From the NCBI RefSeq assembly GCF_026410255.1, contig NZ_JAPMLL010000008.1:62001-126000 (forward strand): 64,000 nt of DNA, given 5' to 3'. The translations under genes and the position numbers were made by a program. This document shows positions 53,142 to 62,025 of this stretch, piece by piece; within the stretch, counting starts at the first letter, position 1, and each line of letters opens with the position of its first letter. This stretch comes from Xanthomarina sp. F1114 (lineage in GTDB: Bacteria > Bacteroidota > Bacteroidia > Flavobacteriales > Flavobacteriaceae). The notes beneath the pieces are model-generated. The model searched no databases, was not told the DNA's origin, and saw nothing but the letters and a program-made list of their open reading frames with translations.

Positions 53142-53810
53142 ATGCTCAATATAAAATCCCTATTCCCTACTCTATTAGCTGTTCTATTATTTAGTTGCAA
53201 TAATATGGCACAACAGAACACAGAACAACAAGCTGTAATAAATGCCACACCCATTGAAGTTCCTTTACAGAACGGAAAAGCAAAAGCATATTTTGCCAGT
53301 GGTTGTTTTTGGTGTGTGGAAGCTATTTACGAAAGCGTTTATGGCGTAGAAGAAGTTATTTCTGGGTATGCTGGCGGACATACAAAAAACCCGACATACG
53401 CATCTAGTAATACTGGAAGAACAGGTCATGCCGAAGCTGTTGAAGTTATTTATAATCCAGAGCAAGTTAGTTTTTCTACTTTGGTAGATGTGTATTTTGG
53501 CTCTCAAAATCCAACCCAAGTAAATGGTCAAGGTCCAGATAAGGGATCTCAATATCGGTCTATTATTTTCTATCAAAATGATGAACAAAAACAAATTATT
53601 GAAGAAAAAAAAGAAGTCCTAGCTAAAAAACTGAATGCCTCTATTGCTGCTGAAGTTTACCCTTTCACTCAGTTTTGGATTGCAGAAGATTACCATCAAA
53701 ACTACGAAAAACTTCATCCAGAAAACTCGTATATACAGAATGTATCCATTCCAAGGTTAAAAAAGTTTAAAAGTAAATTCCCTGAATTACTCAAAGAAAA
53801 TAAGAAGTAA
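53142..53810 (+). CDS. msrA: Lipoprotein peptide-methionine (S)-S-oxide reductase
   Basis: A protein of 222 residues. An N-terminal lipoprotein signal (MLNIKSLFPTLLAVLLFSC) places the enzyme outside the cytoplasm, anchored by lipid. The MsrA domain follows: AYFASGCFWCVEAIYESVYGV with the catalytic Cys of GCFWC, SGYAGGHTKNPTY, TGHAEAVEVIYNP and GSQYRSIIFY. It repairs the S-epimer of oxidised methionine. No second resolving Cys motif is visible at the C-terminus. No msrB domain is fused and none is adjacent. Confidence 0.95.
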   Translation: MLNIKSLFPTLLAVLLFSCNNMAQQNTEQQAVINATPIEVPLQNGKAKAYFASGCFWCVEAIYESVYGVEEVISGYAGGHTKNPTYASSNTGRTGHAEAVEVIYNPEQVSFSTLVDVYFGSQNPTQVNGQGPDKGSQYRSIIFYQNDEQKQIIEEKKEVLAKKLNASIAAEVYPFTQFWIAEDYHQNYEKLHPENSYIQNVSIPRLKKFKSKFPELLKENKK

Positions 53811-53813
53811 ATT

Positions 53814-54614
53814 TCACTTCTTAGTTGCCTTTACCTCAAAAATTAATGGATAGAGTTTATCTTTAGTAACAAACATACCTGATGTGTTTTCAACTAAATC
53901 CGGCAGTACATTATACGGACTTTCATTGTATTCGTTTAAATAATCAATTTGTAAACCAGCTTCTATTAAAGCGTTAATTACTTCGCTCAAGCCGTGGTTC
54001 CAACCATATTCTTTACTTATCATCTCAGATTCTGTATTGGCATAAGTACCTTGATATTCTTCATAAATAACCTCGTCTTGCATATACCCGTATTTCATAA
54101 TTGGTTTTCCTTCTAAATAATCGAACATCCATACAATAGGATGAAATTCAACCATATAAAAAGTTCCACCTTTATTTAAACGTTCGGCAATCATTTTTCC
54201 CCAAGGTTTTAAATCTGGCAGCCAACCAATTACACCATAACTGGTAAAAACAATATCGAAACTATCTTTTATAAACTCTGAAGTGTTTAAGACATTACAA
54301 CATACAAACTGAGCATCCAGATTTAATTCATTATTTAAATGTTTGGCTAAGCTAACACCTTCGTCACTTAAATCCACACCAACACATTTTGCTCCTAATC
54401 TGCTCCAACTTAAAGTATCTTGTCCAAAATGAGATTGTAAATGCAACAGGTTTTTTCCTTTTACATCTCCCAGAGCTTTTATTTCATATGGCATTAAAGA
54501 AGATTTTCCTTTTTTAAAAGCGTCAAGTTGATACATCTCACTTTTAGCATGAATTTTCACTTTTTCATTCCAAGTCGTTTTATTTGCTTTAAAATAGGAA
54601 TCGTACTTAGTCAT
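53814..54614 (-). CDS. Class I SAM-dependent methyltransferase
   Basis: A protein of 266 residues. SAM-binding motif I is degenerate but recognisable (KNLLHLQSHFGQDTLSWSRLGAKCVGVDLSDEGVSLAK), followed by FDIVFTSYGVIGWLPDLKPWGKMIAERL and GGTFYMVEFHPIVWMFDY. LQSHFGQD is typical of a methyltransferase subgroup found across bacteria whose substrate is unknown. It converges on msrA, with three bases between the stops. Confidence 0.88.
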   Translation of the reverse strand: MTKYDSYFKANKTTWNEKVKIHAKSEMYQLDAFKKGKSSLMPYEIKALGDVKGKNLLHLQSHFGQDTLSWSRLGAKCVGVDLSDEGVSLAKHLNNELNLDAQFVCCNVLNTSEFIKDSFDIVFTSYGVIGWLPDLKPWGKMIAERLNKGGTFYMVEFHPIVWMFDYLEGKPIMKYGYMQDEVIYEEYQGTYANTESEMISKEYGWNHGLSEVINALIEAGLQIDYLNEYNESPYNVLPDLVENTSGMFVTKDKLYPLIFEVKATKK

Positions 54615-54703
54615 AGTTGCATATTTTGTCGTGCTAAGATATTATATAATAACAAAAGATAAATTCTTGACATCTAATTTTATTATCTTAGCTAAATAAA
54701 ACT

Positions 54704-55378
54704 ATGAAAAATATAAGCCTCTTTATTGGTATTCTATTTCTCTGTTCTTCTTGTAAATCAGATAAAAAAGAAACGGTCTTAGAACCAGAAACACCCCTCA
54801 CAACTGCTGAGAAAATAGCTCATGCTTATGGCATAGACCATTGGAGTAAGGTTCAAGAAATTGCTTTCACCTTTAATGTAGACAAAGACAGTACACATTT
54901 TGAACGCTCCTGGATTTGGCAACCAAAAACGAATCTAGTGACTCATATCTCTACTAATGATACAATCCAATATAACAGAACTAAATTAGATAGTATCGCA
55001 ATAGCCACAGATAAAGCTTTTATAAACGATAAATATTGGTTGTTAGCGCCTTTTAATTTGGTTTGGGACGAAGGCACAAATTTTTCTGAGCCTGTAAAAG
55101 AAATGAGTCCTATAAGTAAGAAAACTCTAAATAAAATAACCCTTACTTATTCTAACGAAGGTGGTTATACTCCTGGAGATGCCTACGACTTATATTATAA
55201 TAACAATTATCTTATTGAAGAATGGGTTTACAGAAAAGCTAATGCCAAAGTACCCACTCTGATTACTACTTGGGAGAATAATAAAAACTTCCACAATCTC
55301 ATAATTTCTCTAAATCATGCAAAAGAGGACAACAATTGGGAGTTGTTTTTTACAAATGTATCTATAAAGTTAGAATAG
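54704..55378 (+). CDS. Hypothetical lipoprotein
   Basis: A protein of 224 residues with signal sequence MKNISLFIGILFLCSSC and lipobox CSSC. The mature part starts with a low-complexity linker and continues as a beta-rich domain (KVQEIAFTFNVDKDSTHFERSWIWQPKTNLVTHI), with spaced aromatic residues. I do not recognise a named family with certainty; the pattern resembles flavobacterial lipoproteins of the DUF6503 type. It is divergent from the methyltransferase gene. Confidence 0.7.
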   Translation: MKNISLFIGILFLCSSCKSDKKETVLEPETPLTTAEKIAHAYGIDHWSKVQEIAFTFNVDKDSTHFERSWIWQPKTNLVTHISTNDTIQYNRTKLDSIAIATDKAFINDKYWLLAPFNLVWDEGTNFSEPVKEMSPISKKTLNKITLTYSNEGGYTPGDAYDLYYNNNYLIEEWVYRKANAKVPTLITTWENNKNFHNLIISLNHAKEDNNWELFFTNVSIKLE

Positions 55379-55449
55379 AAACATCCAAACTCATCAATTG
55401 AAACGTATATATAATGTAATTTTCCGCTATATGCGTCTATATATATTTA

Positions 55450-55490
55450 AAGCGCTTTCTCTTTTATAGGTGAAGCGCTTTCTCTTTATA
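55450..55490. repeat. Direct repeat with internal AGCGCT palindrome
   Basis: AAGCGCTTTCTCTTTTATA (55450-55468) and AAGCGCTTTCTCTTTATA (55473-55490), spaced by four bases and differing by one T. They could be regulator sites for the operon or a slippage product. Confidence 0.6.
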
Positions 55491-55664
55491 AAAAACATTT
55501 GTTTTATAGATTTATAGACTTCTTCCTTCACACAGAATTCACAAAAAATCATCAGTTTAAAACAGTAATTTTTACACTTATCTTTTTAGGTTAATACGAA
55601 AAATATCTGCGAAATTAATTTTAACTGTCATTATCTAATCCTTCATTCCTAAATTTATAATTCT

Positions 55665-55672
55665 TATTTTTG
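55665..55672 (+). promoter_or_regulatory. -7 box of the kynurenine operon
   Basis: TATTTTTG matches TAnnTTTG, 24 bases before the kynU TTG start. Confidence 0.55.
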
Positions 55673-55696
55673 TTGGAAACCGAAAAATAACACACA

Positions 55697-56965
55697 TTGT
55701 CCAACTACAAATTAGGTCTTGATTTCGCAAAAGAACAAGACAAAAACGACCCGTTATCTCATTATAGAGAACAATTTCATATTCCAAAAGATAAACATGG
55801 AAACGATTGGTTGTACTTTACCGGAAACTCTCTGGGACTACAGCCAAAAAGCACACAAAAATACCTGCAACAGGAATTAGACGATTGGGCAAACTTAGGT
55901 GTAGAAGGGCATTTTGAAGCTAAAAATCCTTGGATGCCATACCATGAATTCTTAACAGATTCTATGGCTAAAATTGTAGGTGCAAAACCAATAGAGGTGG
56001 TAACCATGAATACCTTAACAACCAATTTGCATTTGTTAATGGTCTCTTTTTACCAACCCACAAAAACTAAATATAAAATTGTTATTGAAAGCGATGCCTT
56101 TCCTTCAGACAGATATGCTGTTCAAACTCAATTAGAATTTCATGGTTTTGATGCTAAGGAAGGACTGATTGAATGGACACCTAGAAAAGGAGAAGATCTT
56201 CTAAACATGGAAGATTTAGAAACCATTCTAGAAAAACAAGGAGATGAAATTGCCTTGTTACTAATTGGAGGTGTTAATTATTATACAGGACAATATTTAG
56301 ACATAAAAAAAATAGCCCAATTAGGTCGTGCAAAAAACTGTATGGTTGGGATAGATTTGGCACATGGTGTTGGAAATATTAATCTGGAACTTCACGAATC
56401 TGGAGTCGATTTTGCAGCTTGGTGTACTTATAAATATTTAAATTCTGGCCCAGGAAGTTTAGGTGGCCTATTTGTTCATGAAAAACATGCTCATAATAAA
56501 GAATTAAAGCGTTTTGCTGGTTGGTGGAGTCATAATAAATCTACACGGTTTAATATGCGTCAACCTTTAGATGTTATTCCGGGAGCAGAAGGCTGGCAAC
56601 TTAGTAACCCTCCAATTTTATCCATGGCTGCTATAAAAGCATCTTTAGATATGTTTAACGAAGTTGGTATGGAAGCTATTCGCAAGAAATCTATAAAACT
56701 AACTGGCTACTTCGAGTTTTTATTAAACGAATTAAATAACGACAAGATTAAAATTATTACTCCTTCAAACCCAAAAGAAAGAGGTTGTCAGCTTTCCATT
56801 CAAGTAAAAGATGCCGATAAAAATTTACATAAAAAATTAACAGAGGCGCATATCATTACAGATTGGAGAGAACCAGATGTTATACGTTGTGCACCTATAC
56901 CGCTCTACAATTCGTATGAAGATGTATATAAAATGGTTTCTAAACTAAAGGAACTTTTAAAATAA
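55697..56965 (+). CDS. kynU: Kynureninase
   Basis: A PLP enzyme of 422 residues with a TTG start (MSNYKLGLDFAKEQD). Family markers are DWLYFTGNSLGLQPKST, GIDLAHGVGNINLELHESGVDFAAWCTYKYLNSGPGSLGG with the Schiff-base Lys in the TYKYLNSGPG segment, and GWWSHNKSTRFNM. It hydrolyses 3-hydroxykynurenine to 3-hydroxyanthranilate and alanine. It is the first gene of a seven-gene catabolic set on one strand, 75 bases before kmo. Confidence 0.95.
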   Translation: MSNYKLGLDFAKEQDKNDPLSHYREQFHIPKDKHGNDWLYFTGNSLGLQPKSTQKYLQQELDDWANLGVEGHFEAKNPWMPYHEFLTDSMAKIVGAKPIEVVTMNTLTTNLHLLMVSFYQPTKTKYKIVIESDAFPSDRYAVQTQLEFHGFDAKEGLIEWTPRKGEDLLNMEDLETILEKQGDEIALLLIGGVNYYTGQYLDIKKIAQLGRAKNCMVGIDLAHGVGNINLELHESGVDFAAWCTYKYLNSGPGSLGGLFVHEKHAHNKELKRFAGWWSHNKSTRFNMRQPLDVIPGAEGWQLSNPPILSMAAIKASLDMFNEVGMEAIRKKSIKLTGYFEFLLNELNNDKIKIITPSNPKERGCQLSIQVKDADKNLHKKLTEAHIITDWREPDVIRCAPIPLYNSYEDVYKMVSKLKELLK

Positions 56966-57040
56966 TCTGGTATATGCAGAGAAGTAAAGAGTCTTAATAT
57001 CGATACTACCATTATGCTAGCTTTAAAAATAAAAAATTAA

Positions 57041-58474
57041 ATGGAGGTTAAGAATAAAAAAAGAGAGACCAAACAAAATGTATTAATTATAGGAGCCGGA
57101 CTTTGTGGAAGCTTATTAGCTTTACGTTTAGGCCAACGTGGATACAACGTAACCCTTATGGAAATGCGTCCAGATTTACGAAAAGTAGATATTAGTGTTG
57201 GTCGCTCTATTAATCTAGCACTTTCAGATCGTGGAATTAATGCCATGAAACTAGTTGGGCTTGAAGAAAAAGTAAAACCCTTATGCATTCCTATGAATGG
57301 GCGTATGCTTCACGATATAGAAGGAAATACTATTTTGGCACCTTATAGTGGGCGCGAACACGAATATATCAATTCTATTTCTCGTGGCTTATTAAATGGT
57401 TTACTTTTAGATGAAGCAGAAAAACACGATAACGTCGCTATTCATTTTAATAGAAAATGTGAATCAGTAGATTTCGAAAATACCACAGCTTTATTTACAA
57501 ATACGGAAACCAATACCCAGTTTGTAGAAGATTCAGATATTATAATTGCTACAGACGGAGCAGGCTCTGCCATGAGACAAAGTTATTATTTAGGTAAGAA
57601 ATTCCTATTTAGTTTTTCTCAAGACTGGTTATCTCACGGCTATAAAGAACTTTGCTTCTTACCTAATGAAGACGGAGGTTATAAAACATATAAAAACGCG
57701 CTTCATATTTGGGGAAGAGAAGATTTTATGGTTATAGCTTTACCAAATTTAGATGGTAGTTTTACTGTCACTTTATTTTTAAGTTTTGATGAAGGGGAAT
57801 ATAATTTCAACAATCTAACAACCAAAGAACGGGTTTTAGAATTCTTCAACAGGTATTTTAAAGATGCCTTAGATTTAATGCCTAATCTAGTAGATGATTT
57901 TTTCGAAAATCCAACTTCTCCTCTCGGCACTGTAAAATGTTCGCCGTGGCATTATAAAGGAAACACCTTATTAATGGGAGATGCTGCCCATGCTATCGTG
58001 CCTTTTTACGGACAAGGTATGAATGCTTCTTTTGAAGATGTTGTAGAGTTTGATAAGGTTTTAGATGAAAATCACGAAGACTGGGAAACCACTTTCAAGG
58101 TATATGAAAAATCTCGTAAAAAAGATACAGATGCCATTGCCGATTTAGCTATTGACAACTTTTACGAAATGAAAGGACATGTAAATCATGTGAATTTTAG
58201 AGAAAAACGCGACCTAGAAATGGCTTTCGAAAAGAATTTTCCAAATGAATACTCATCAAAATATTCCTTGGTAACCTTCAATGAAAATATTAGCTATAGA
58301 GAGGCCTTATTAAGAGGTCGTGCTCAAGACAAAGCTATTTTAAATATGCTAGCAGACGGAGTCATTCAAAACATCAATAACATGAGCGATCAAGAGTTAA
58401 AAAATACGTTAGAAAAAGTAAGGGCGGCAACAGATAATATTATCGAAGATGATAGAATTGCTGGCCTGGCATAA
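57041..58474 (+). CDS. kmo: Kynurenine 3-monooxygenase
   Basis: An FAD-dependent aromatic hydroxylase of 477 residues. NADB motif IIGAGLCGSLLALRLGQRG, then EMRPDLRKVDISVGRSINLALSDRGI, the family's most specific stretch. ATDGAGSAMR and the flavin-phosphate region GDAAHAIVPFYGQGMNASFED are present. The C-terminal extension (about 390-477) would hold the membrane-associating part. It hydroxylates L-kynurenine at C3 with NADPH and oxygen, supplying kynureninase. Confidence 0.95.
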   Translation: MEVKNKKRETKQNVLIIGAGLCGSLLALRLGQRGYNVTLMEMRPDLRKVDISVGRSINLALSDRGINAMKLVGLEEKVKPLCIPMNGRMLHDIEGNTILAPYSGREHEYINSISRGLLNGLLLDEAEKHDNVAIHFNRKCESVDFENTTALFTNTETNTQFVEDSDIIIATDGAGSAMRQSYYLGKKFLFSFSQDWLSHGYKELCFLPNEDGGYKTYKNALHIWGREDFMVIALPNLDGSFTVTLFLSFDEGEYNFNNLTTKERVLEFFNRYFKDALDLMPNLVDDFFENPTSPLGTVKCSPWHYKGNTLLMGDAAHAIVPFYGQGMNASFEDVVEFDKVLDENHEDWETTFKVYEKSRKKDTDAIADLAIDNFYEMKGHVNHVNFREKRDLEMAFEKNFPNEYSSKYSLVTFNENISYREALLRGRAQDKAILNMLADGVIQNINNMSDQELKNTLEKVRAATDNIIEDDRIAGLA

Positions 58475-58558
58475 ACGTCTCTCCCCTAGTTAAGGATAGA
58501 CTGAGTAAGCAAAATTAAAATAAATTTTAACATCAGTATTCTTTATCTGCCCAGATAA

Positions 58559-58585
58559 GAGTCTCTCCCTTTACGGGAGATTAAG
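58559..58585. repeat. Hairpin before the ridA-like gene
   Basis: GTCTCTCCC-TTTAC-GGGAGA with a following GTGGGA resembles another flavobacterial intergenic repeat type. It lies just before the start of the RidA-family gene. Confidence 0.4.
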
Positions 58586-59034
58586 TGGGATTAATTATGA
58601 GCAACGATAAAAAAGATGTTTCTGCTTCTTCAGGAACCAAAGTAACCCCAAGAGGTGCTTATCCGCACACAAAACGTGTAGGAGACTTTATTTTTGTATC
58701 TGGAACAAGTTCTAGAAGAGCAGACAATACCATTGCAGGTGTTGATATAATTGATAATATGGGAACTAAGCATTTAAATTCTGAAGTTCAAACGCGCGAA
58801 GTCATATTAAATATTGAGAAGAATTTAGCCAAAGAAGGAGCCACCTTAAGAGATGTGGTAGATGTTACTTCCTTTTTAGTTAATATGAATGATTTTGCAG
58901 GCTATAATAAAGCTTATGCCGAGTTTTTTGATAAAGAAACAGGTCCAACCAGAACAACAGTTGCAGTTCATCAATTACCACATCCAGATTTGGTGGTGGA
59001 AATTAAGGTTATGGCTTATAAGAAAAAAGATTAA
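58585..59034 (+). CDS. RidA-family protein, probable 2-aminomuconate deaminase
   Basis: A protein of 149 residues; the frame starts at 58585 but the ATG at 58597 ([13 protein letters not shown]) is an equally good start. The RidA/YjgF/Rid fold is visible: [52 protein letters not shown] and [21 protein letters not shown]. RidA-type 2-aminomuconate deaminases (AmnD/NbaF) belong to this family. Its place between kmo and the semialdehyde dehydrogenase gene makes that role likely; general enamine deaminase activity is the alternative. Confidence 0.85.
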   Translation: MGLIMSNDKKDVSASSGTKVTPRGAYPHTKRVGDFIFVSGTSSRRADNTIAGVDIIDNMGTKHLNSEVQTREVILNIEKNLAKEGATLRDVVDVTSFLVNMNDFAGYNKAYAEFFDKETGPTRTTVAVHQLPHPDLVVEIKVMAYKKKD

Positions 59035-59107
59035 AGAACCAAGACAAGAGAACAAAGACTCAATACGTCTCTATTCTTTTATCTTTTGTCTTTTATCATT
59101 GAATGAA

Positions 59108-60547
59108 ATGAACATACAAAACTACATAAACGGAAATTTCCATAATCCAATTCTAAACAATTGGATAGACAACTACAATCCCTCTAATGGCGAAGTGTAT
59201 GGGCAAATTCCAAACTCTTCAAAAGAAGATGTAGAGAATGCTTACATAGCAGCTAAATCGGCTTTTCCTAGTTGGTCTCAAACCACTTTAGAGGAACGTA
59301 GTAGAATCCTCATTAAAATTTCAGAATTATTAGAAACAAACCTACAACGTTTTGCTGAAGCTGAAAGTAAAGACAATGGCAAACCGGTTAGTTTAGCAAA
59401 AGCAGTCGATATTCCACGAGCAGCAAGTAATTTTCGTTTTTTTGGAAATGCTATTACCCAATTCTCTAGCGAAAGTCACGAAAGTGTTGGACAAGATGCC
59501 ATAAATTACACCTTACGCCAACCTATTGGAGTTGTTGGATGTATTTCACCATGGAATTTACCACTCTATCTGTTTACCTGGAAAATAGCACCAGCCATTG
59601 CAGCTGGAAATTGCGTGGTTGCTAAACCTAGTGAGGTCACGCCAATGACTGCTTATTTACTAAGCGAAATATGCAACGAAGCAGGTTTACCTAAAGGTGT
59701 TTTAAACATAGTTCATGGTTTAGGAACCACAACGGGGCAAGCTATTATTGAACATGCTGATATAAAAGCCATTTCTTTTACGGGCGGAACGGCTACTGGC
59801 GCTCATATTGCCAAAGTAGCAGCTCCCATGTTTAAAAAGTTATCTCTGGAATTGGGAGGCAAAAATCCAAATATCATTTTTGCAGATTGCGATTACGACG
59901 AGATGTTAGAAACAACTGTTCGTTCTTCCTTTGCCAATCAAGGTCAGATTTGTCTTTGTGGAAGTCGCATTTTTGTAGAGGCATCTATTTATGAGACATT
60001 CAAAGCAGATTTTGTAAAAAGAATAAAAGCGCTTAAAGTAGGGCATCCATCGGAGGCGTCATCAAATATTGGCGCATTGGTATCAAAACCTCATCTTGAA
60101 AAAGTGATGGAATATATTGAAATTGCAAAGCAAGAACAGGGAAACATTCTTTGCGGTGGCAATAAAGTAACAGTAGAAGGATTTGAAAACGGATATTATT
60201 TGGAACCAACCATAATAGAAGTTCCAAATGATGAATGCCGAGTCAACCAAGAAGAAATTTTTGGACCGGTTGTTACAATTATGTCCTTTACTCGCGAAGA
60301 TGAAGTCCTTCAAATGGCTAACAAAGTAAAATACGGTTTATCGGCCACTTTATGGACCAACAATTTAAAACGCACCATGCGCATGAGCAACCAGTTGCAA
60401 GCAGGAATTGTTTGGGTAAATACTTGGATGATGCGCGATTTACGAACCCCTTTTGGAGGCGTAAAAGCATCAGGTGTTGGACGTGAAGGTGGTTTTGAAG
60501 CTCTGCGCTTTTTTACTGAAGCAAAGAATGTTTGTATAAAATATTAA
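59108..60547 (+). CDS. Aldehyde dehydrogenase, probable 2-aminomuconate-6-semialdehyde dehydrogenase
   Basis: A protein of 479 residues from the ATG at 59108 (MNIQNYINGNFHNP); the open frame reaches further upstream through ridA but without a plausible start. The ALDH features are PWNLPLYLFTWKIAPAIAAGNCVVAKPSE, SFTGGTATGAHI, the catalytic Glu in LELGGKNPNIIF, the catalytic Cys in NQGQICLCGSR and EEIFGPVVTI. It should oxidise the semialdehyde made by ACMS decarboxylase to 2-aminomuconate, using NAD. The short REP-like hairpin at 60549 lies directly behind its stop. Confidence 0.92.
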   Translation: MNIQNYINGNFHNPILNNWIDNYNPSNGEVYGQIPNSSKEDVENAYIAAKSAFPSWSQTTLEERSRILIKISELLETNLQRFAEAESKDNGKPVSLAKAVDIPRAASNFRFFGNAITQFSSESHESVGQDAINYTLRQPIGVVGCISPWNLPLYLFTWKIAPAIAAGNCVVAKPSEVTPMTAYLLSEICNEAGLPKGVLNIVHGLGTTTGQAIIEHADIKAISFTGGTATGAHIAKVAAPMFKKLSLELGGKNPNIIFADCDYDEMLETTVRSSFANQGQICLCGSRIFVEASIYETFKADFVKRIKALKVGHPSEASSNIGALVSKPHLEKVMEYIEIAKQEQGNILCGGNKVTVEGFENGYYLEPTIIEVPNDECRVNQEEIFGPVVTIMSFTREDEVLQMANKVKYGLSATLWTNNLKRTMRMSNQLQAGIVWVNTWMMRDLRTPFGGVKASGVGREGGFEALRFFTEAKNVCIKY

Positions 60548-60548
60548 A

Positions 60549-60566
60549 TTCCTGTTTTCGCAGGAA
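60549..60566. repeat. Degenerate copy of the ATTCCTGC palindrome
   Basis: TTCCTG-TTTTCG-CAGGAA, two bases after the aldehyde dehydrogenase stop, related to the macroglobulin-array palindrome with G-to-T change in the loop-proximal stem. Confidence 0.75.
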
Positions 60567-60612
60567 ATCGAAGATTTAGCCTAGCTAATCTTATAAATTG
60601 AAACGAAATATT

Positions 60613-61395
60613 ATGAATTTAAATTTAAATAACAAATACGCATTAGTCTGTGGTAGCACAGCAGGAATAGGAAAAGCAACAGCTATATCTTTAGCTTCTG
60701 AAGGAGTAAAAGTTACTTTAATAGCTAGAAACGAAGAAAAGTTAAAAGCGGTTTTAGCTGGTTTACCTCATCCTGAAAATCACGATTATATAGTAGCAGA
60801 TTTTTCTAATCCCGTACAATTAAAAACAAAAGTAACTGAATATATTGCTAAAAATCACGGCTTCCATATTTTGGTAAACAATACGGGAGGCCCAAAAGGA
60901 GGACCCGTTTTTTCGGCCGACTTAAGCGAGTTTGAAAATGCCTTTACACAACATTTAAAATGTAATCATGTATTGGCACAAGCCGTTGTTCCTTTTATGA
61001 AAGAAGCTGAATATGGTCGGATTATTAGTATTATTTCAACATCTGTAAAACAACCTCTAGATGGATTAGGAGTAAGTAATACCATTCGTGGTGCGGTTGC
61101 CAATTGGAGTAAAACCCTGGCCAACGAGCTTGGTTCTTTCGGGATTACGGTAAATAACGTTCTTCCGGGTGCAACTGGTACCGAGCGTTTATCAGAAATT
61201 ATTAAGAACAAGTCGGCTAAAGCAGGCAATTCGGAAGAAGAAGCTGCCAATGCCATGAAACAAGCCGTGCCAGCAAAACGATTCGCCAAACCAGAAGAAT
61301 TGGCATATGCCGTTACCTTTTTAGCTAGCGAATGTGCGAGCTATATTAACGGAATTAACCTGCCTGTTGATGGTGGAAGAACAAAATCTTTGTAA
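60613..61395 (+). CDS. SDR-family protein with altered catalytic residues in the kynurenine operon
   Basis: A protein of 260 residues from the ATG at 60613 (MNLNLNNKYALVCGSTAGIG); a TTG at 60598 would add five residues. Cofactor motif GSTAGIG at 14-20, NNTGG at 89-93. The active-site Ser is present (142/144), but the YxxxK position reads SNTIR (155-159), so Tyr and Lys are replaced by Ser and Arg. A subgroup of SDRs with an LSNxxR-type site is known to me, without a clear reaction. The gene sits between the semialdehyde dehydrogenase and dioxygenase genes. No textbook step of the pathway needs it, so its role is open. Confidence 0.88.
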   Translation: MNLNLNNKYALVCGSTAGIGKATAISLASEGVKVTLIARNEEKLKAVLAGLPHPENHDYIVADFSNPVQLKTKVTEYIAKNHGFHILVNNTGGPKGGPVFSADLSEFENAFTQHLKCNHVLAQAVVPFMKEAEYGRIISIISTSVKQPLDGLGVSNTIRGAVANWSKTLANELGSFGITVNNVLPGATGTERLSEIIKNKSAKAGNSEEEAANAMKQAVPAKRFAKPEELAYAVTFLASECASYINGINLPVDGGRTKSL

Positions 61396-61429
61396 CTTTA
61401 TATAATTATTAAATTAACCATATAAAATC

Positions 61430-61966
61430 ATGAGCAAACTCGTATCACCTTTAAATTTCAAAGCTTGGATTGAAGAAAACAGACATCTTTTAAAGCCACC
61501 GGTAGGTAATAAAGTTGTTTGGAAAGATGGCGATTTTATTGTCATGGTTGTTGGAGGTCCAAATAGCAGAAAAGATTATCACTATAATGAAACCCCTGAG
61601 TTTTTCTATCAAATAGAAGGAGATATGGTTTTAAAAGTGATAGATGAAGGCAAACCGAAAGACATTCATATTAAAGAAGGAGACATTTTTTTATTGCCTC
61701 CCAAAGTGCCTCATTCCCCACAAAGAAAAGCTAATACTGTTGGTTTAGTAATAGAGTATCCCAGAGAAGAAGGCGTTCAAGATGCCCTACTTTGGTTTTG
61801 CGAAAATTGTACGACTAAACTCTATGAGGAAGATTTTACGGTTGAAAATATTGAAACAGATATGCCAAAAATTTTCGACAAATATTATGGCGATAAAGAT
61901 AAACGCAGTTGCCCTAATTGTGGCCACGTGATGCAGCCTCCTACAAAAGTTAAATTAGAAGATTAG
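61430..61966 (+). CDS. nbaC: 3-hydroxyanthranilate 3,4-dioxygenase
   Basis: A protein of 178 residues. The cupin iron ligands lie in DYHYNETPEFFYQIEGD (His, Glu) and PHSPQRKA (His). The C-terminal rubredoxin-like site of bacterial enzymes is present: CENCTTKL and CPNCGHVM, giving two CxxC pairs. It opens the ring of 3-hydroxyanthranilate with oxygen to form ACMS. This product cyclises spontaneously to quinolinate unless the next enzyme, encoded just downstream, removes the carboxyl group. Confidence 0.95.
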   Translation: MSKLVSPLNFKAWIEENRHLLKPPVGNKVVWKDGDFIVMVVGGPNSRKDYHYNETPEFFYQIEGDMVLKVIDEGKPKDIHIKEGDIFLLPPKVPHSPQRKANTVGLVIEYPREEGVQDALLWFCENCTTKLYEEDFTVENIETDMPKIFDKYYGDKDKRSCPNCGHVMQPPTKVKLED

Positions 61967-62025
61967 TTGGTAGTTGGTAGAAACAATTAAAAGATAGAGA
62001 TGCTTTAATAAGCTCAATTTAATAT

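Larger units (their letters stand above)
55379..55696. other. Gap upstream of the kynurenine operon
   Basis: A gene-free stretch of 318 bases. It contains two direct copies of AAGCGCTTTCTCTTTTATA-like sequence (55450-55468 and 55473-55490) and AT-rich DNA, then a TATTTTTG promoter box (55665-55672) 25 bases before kynU. The direct repeats lie 175 bases or more upstream of the promoter. Confidence 0.6.

Noticed and set aside
58889-59107. N-terminal extension of the aldehyde dehydrogenase overlapping ridA
   Set aside because: The extension runs antiphase through the RidA coding region, and the enzyme family begins at the ATG at 59108.
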